From: Streptomyces sp. NRRL S-350
GTDB taxonomy: Bacteria; Actinomycetota; Actinomycetes; Streptomycetales; Streptomycetaceae
DNA: 34,500 nt
NCBI RefSeq assembly: GCF_000719705.1
Contig: NZ_JOHO01000077.1
Location: 1-34,500 of the forward strand
Direction: 5' to 3'
Made by a program: the position numbers and the translations under genes. The notes under the pieces were generated by a model, which did not search any database, was not told where the DNA came from, and saw only the letters and a list, made by a program, of their open reading frames with translations. Positions 33,501 to 34,500 of the stretch are shown here, one piece after another; position 1 is the first letter of the stretch, and each line of letters starts with the position of its first letter.

Positions 33501-34416
33501 TCCGCAGCGCCCCGGCCCGGAGGCCCCGCAGCGTGAGCGTCAGCCGCAGCTGCCGCCCCAGCAGGCCCAGCAGCAGCCGCAGCCCCAGGCCCAGCAGCTC
33601 CCCCAGCCGCTGCCGTCGGCCGAGCCGGCGCCGGTGGAGAGCACCCAGCAGTTCGCCCGCCCGCGCTTCGAGGCCAGCCAGATCGACCCGCGCGACCCGT
33701 TGGGCCTCGGCCTGGTCGAGCCGGTGCTGCCGAACGTGCCGAACCCGGCGCGCCCGGAGCCGATGCGCCCTGAGCAGGCCCCGCAGCAGGTGCAGCAGCC
33801 CCAGCCCCTGCCGTACCAGGAGCCGATGGCACTGCCGACCGGCCCGTCCGAGGCCGCCGGCCAGCAGCCCTGGTACCCGCAGGCCGAGGACCGGCAGGAG
33901 CGGCCGCGGCCGTACCAGCCGCGCCGGCCGGGCACCACGGCGCCGGACTTCCCCCAGGAGGGCCCGGCCCCGCAGCAGCAGGCCCAGCAGCCGGCTCAGC
34001 AGCACCAGCAGCAGGCTCAGCAGCCCCAGCACCAGCACCAGCAGCCGCAGCCGGGCACCGACGACGCCCCCTGGCGTCTGTCGGCGAACGACGAGCGCTG
34101 GCGCCGCGCCGAGCAGGTCCGCGAGCCCTCGACCAGCGGCGTCACCATGTCGGGCCTGCCCCGTCGGACCCCGCAGGCCAACCTGGTCTCCGGTACCGCC
34201 GAGGCCTCGCCGCTGACCGGTCCCCAGGTCTCCCGGGCCCCCGAGGAGGTCCGCGGCCGGCTGACGAACCTGCGCCGGGGCATCCAGCAGGGCCGCCGGG
34301 CCGGAGCCGAGCAGGCCGCCAACCAGACGGGCTTCCAGCATGGTGCCCAGCAGGCCGGATTCGATAGTTTCGGTGGCCGGAGCGACGGCAACGGCGCAGA
34401 TCACCAGGAGCGTTGA
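30535..34416 (+). CDS. cvnA: Cvn-type nitrate-sensing-domain histidine kinase
   Basis: A 1293-aa membrane sensor kinase and first gene of a conservon (cvn) operon. GTG 30535 is chosen (VQGRFKRGSG, the familiar start of this family, and coding bias begins here). Helix TM1 lies at about 84-104, then an extracytoplasmic NIT-type (nitrate/nitrite sensing) domain (about 105-385), TM2 at 388-411 and HAMP. The dimerisation helix carries LDHLATRM with the likely phospho-acceptor His533. The ATPase has Asn608 in LLENAT and D637 in HDTGIGL, and ends in GGTTALVMLP. The remaining C-terminal part (about 705-1200) is Gly/Pro/Gln/Arg-rich, disordered. Conservon kinases act with CvnB (roadblock), CvnC and a GTPase CvnD at the membrane (family knowledge). 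Confidence 0.92.
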   Translation: MQGRFKRGSGAAGNPESREPVAAPQQAAAPGGPAEPVTPEAVGRPEDDGQDRKSARDKLRTSLTRRRATGLNRLAMRNWRIRTRLIALLALPVLVSLVLGGLRIQSSLENSQQLAQMANLSDLAKKATNLADALQTERDISAGPITQNPTAPLDDDIVAARKSTDDLSRTFTASSDKFENLELSGGKALLLQIRKDLNSIADTRSLPYQNNQNIQSTITAYDVIIRDLLSITQDIALASNNKDLVVSTRALQQFSLAKNATSQQRALISAALANPKGPDLSASDESFGIRLRLSYDNAIASFNNIYTAHDLDNLRSQLSYNGVVADANRYSQTILTQGGIHQTEPVSFKDWYEKAGAKITAERRIETKLIENLDGKAQDLQSQADTDALIIGVAVALVLLVALGGAGLIARSMVRSLTRLQAAAEDVAERRLPELVKTLSESDPHDVDTTVEPVAVDSADEIGHVAHAFDMVHSEAVRLAAEQALLRGNINAMFTNLSRRSQGLIQRQLSLISELESREADPDQLANLFKLDHLATRMRRNGENLLVLAGEDPGRRWTRPVPLVDVLRAAASEVEQYERIELAAVPSAEVAGRVVNDLVHLLAELLENATSFSSPQTRVRVTGHALPDGRVLVEIHDTGIGLSPDDLSEINERLANPPTVDVSVSRRMGLFVVGRLSLRHGIRIQLRPSDSGGTTALVMLPVDVTNSGDRRGPGRAGPAQGKQQRGVAPTPRQQRQVPPARQGGPAALGQGGPGGAPQGGRPQLGQGGPAAPAGPGPQAGPGTPAGPGAPGGRPGGLPTRQVGQSLRETPAQPGQGQPGQGQPGQGQRGQAQQAQGRQGRPQQPAQPQQTQQQPQQQAQRPQQQQSPQGGLPQRAPGRQGPPQGGPNGLPRRGRQPQPGQPGQPGQPQPGQDRPRPGGEFDGGPGARTGEQPQHGRPGGPGAPQQGARPGNRPQDGLPQRAPGRQGPGGPAAPGAPTAPGRPGAQGPRRPQRPGPEAPQRERQPQLPPQQAQQQPQPQAQQLPQPLPSAEPAPVESTQQFARPRFEASQIDPRDPLGLGLVEPVLPNVPNPARPEPMRPEQAPQQVQQPQPLPYQEPMALPTGPSEAAGQQPWYPQAEDRQERPRPYQPRRPGTTAPDFPQEGPAPQQQAQQPAQQHQQQAQQPQHQHQQPQPGTDDAPWRLSANDERWRRAEQVREPSTSGVTMSGLPRRTPQANLVSGTAEASPLTGPQVSRAPEEVRGRLTNLRRGIQQGRRAGAEQAANQTGFQHGAQQAGFDSFGGRSDGNGADHQER
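32971..33015 (+). repeat. three perfect 15-bp tandem repeats in cvnA
   Basis: The unit CCGGGTCAGGGCCAG is repeated three times without change, encoding PGQGQ x3 in the disordered tail. Identity even at wobble positions suggests recent expansion. Confidence 0.9.
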
Positions 34417-34417
34417 G

Positions 34418-34500
34418 TTGACTCAGATGAGCCAGGCCGCACAGAACCTGAACTGGCTGATCACCAATTTCGTGGACAACACCCCCGGGGTGTCCCACAC
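34418..34500 (+). CDS. cvnB: roadblock/LC7-domain protein CvnB (partial)
   Basis: The gene runs off the right edge. TTG 34418 is preferred over ATG 34427 because GGAG at 34407-34410 is 7 nt before it, but 16 nt before the ATG. Residues read MTQMSQAAQNLNWLITNFVD..., the N terminus of the roadblock/LC7 partner of conservon kinases. It starts 1 nt after the cvnA stop, so translation is coupled. Confidence 0.9.
   Translation, partial: MTQMSQAAQNLNWLITNFVDNTPGVSH

Noticed and set aside
30247..34404. Minus-strand frame of about 1,385 codons opposite cvnA
   Set aside because: Shadow of cvnA; low-complexity Leu/Arg/Gly translation, no RBS, and codon bias belongs to the plus strand.

Overview
The window is a very GC-rich chromosomal segment of a streptomycete (Streptomyces or close kin such as Kitasatospora). 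The evidence is third-codon-position GC near saturation, GTG/TTG starts, perfect GC hairpins as terminators, a HupS-type HU protein with a Lys/Ala tail, NdgR next to leuCD, and a Cvn-type sensor kinase followed by a roadblock gene. Gene order follows the conserved Streptomyces core block from mutM-rnc to the cvn operon. I see no transposase, integrase, phage gene, rRNA or CRISPR array.

Layout. 1-74: tail of an unknown gene. 207-2821: divergent genes for a secreted or membrane Gly-rich-tail protein and a DMT-type transporter. 2828-5417 (minus): DUF177, rpmF (57 codons), rnc and mutM, with a good promoter at 5514-5542. 5577-6803: coiled-coil protein with a duplicated helical module and a Gln/Gly/Tyr-rich tail. 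6991-12783 (minus): coaD, rsmD, a small HTH protein, recG and a DAK2/FakA-like gene. 13085-13270 (plus): rpmB. 13463-16466 (minus): thiD, pfkA, thiL. 16674-17446 (plus): stand-alone Lrp/AsnC effector domain and a DUF3515 protein. 17541-20602 (minus): ddl, gpsA, plsC. 20825-21815 (plus): cofC and a small OB/cold-shock-like protein. 22010-23210 (minus): hupS and a small orphan. 23393-25432 (minus): leuD and leuC, divergent from ndgR (25665-26378). 26532-26965 (minus): tRNA-Gln, tRNA-Glu, tRNA-Glu and tRNA-Gln plus a 30-nt tRNA-Glu fragment. 27204-29496 (minus): gltX and an FAH-family gene. 29736-29954 (minus): 72-aa repeat-bearing protein. 30535-34500 (plus): cvnA-type histidine kinase and the start of cvnB.

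How the genes relate. Most are housekeeping: ribosome biogenesis (rpmF, rpmB, rnc, rsmD), DNA repair (mutM, recG), CoA, thiamine-diphosphate and F420 synthesis, phospholipid precursors (gpsA-plsC overlap by 4 nt), peptidoglycan precursor (ddl), glycolysis (pfkA) and leucine synthesis. gltX lies beside tRNA-Glu and tRNA-Gln, which fits the actinobacterial route in which one GluRS charges both tRNAs before amidation.

No complete new system is evident. The points most worth a second look are the truncated tRNA-Glu copy, a perfect TGTGA-N6-TCACA palindrome before the cvn operon, two mutually exclusive hairpins over the start of the HTH gene upstream of rsmD, pfkA placed between thiD and thiL, and the small protein with two STANPRRT repeats.
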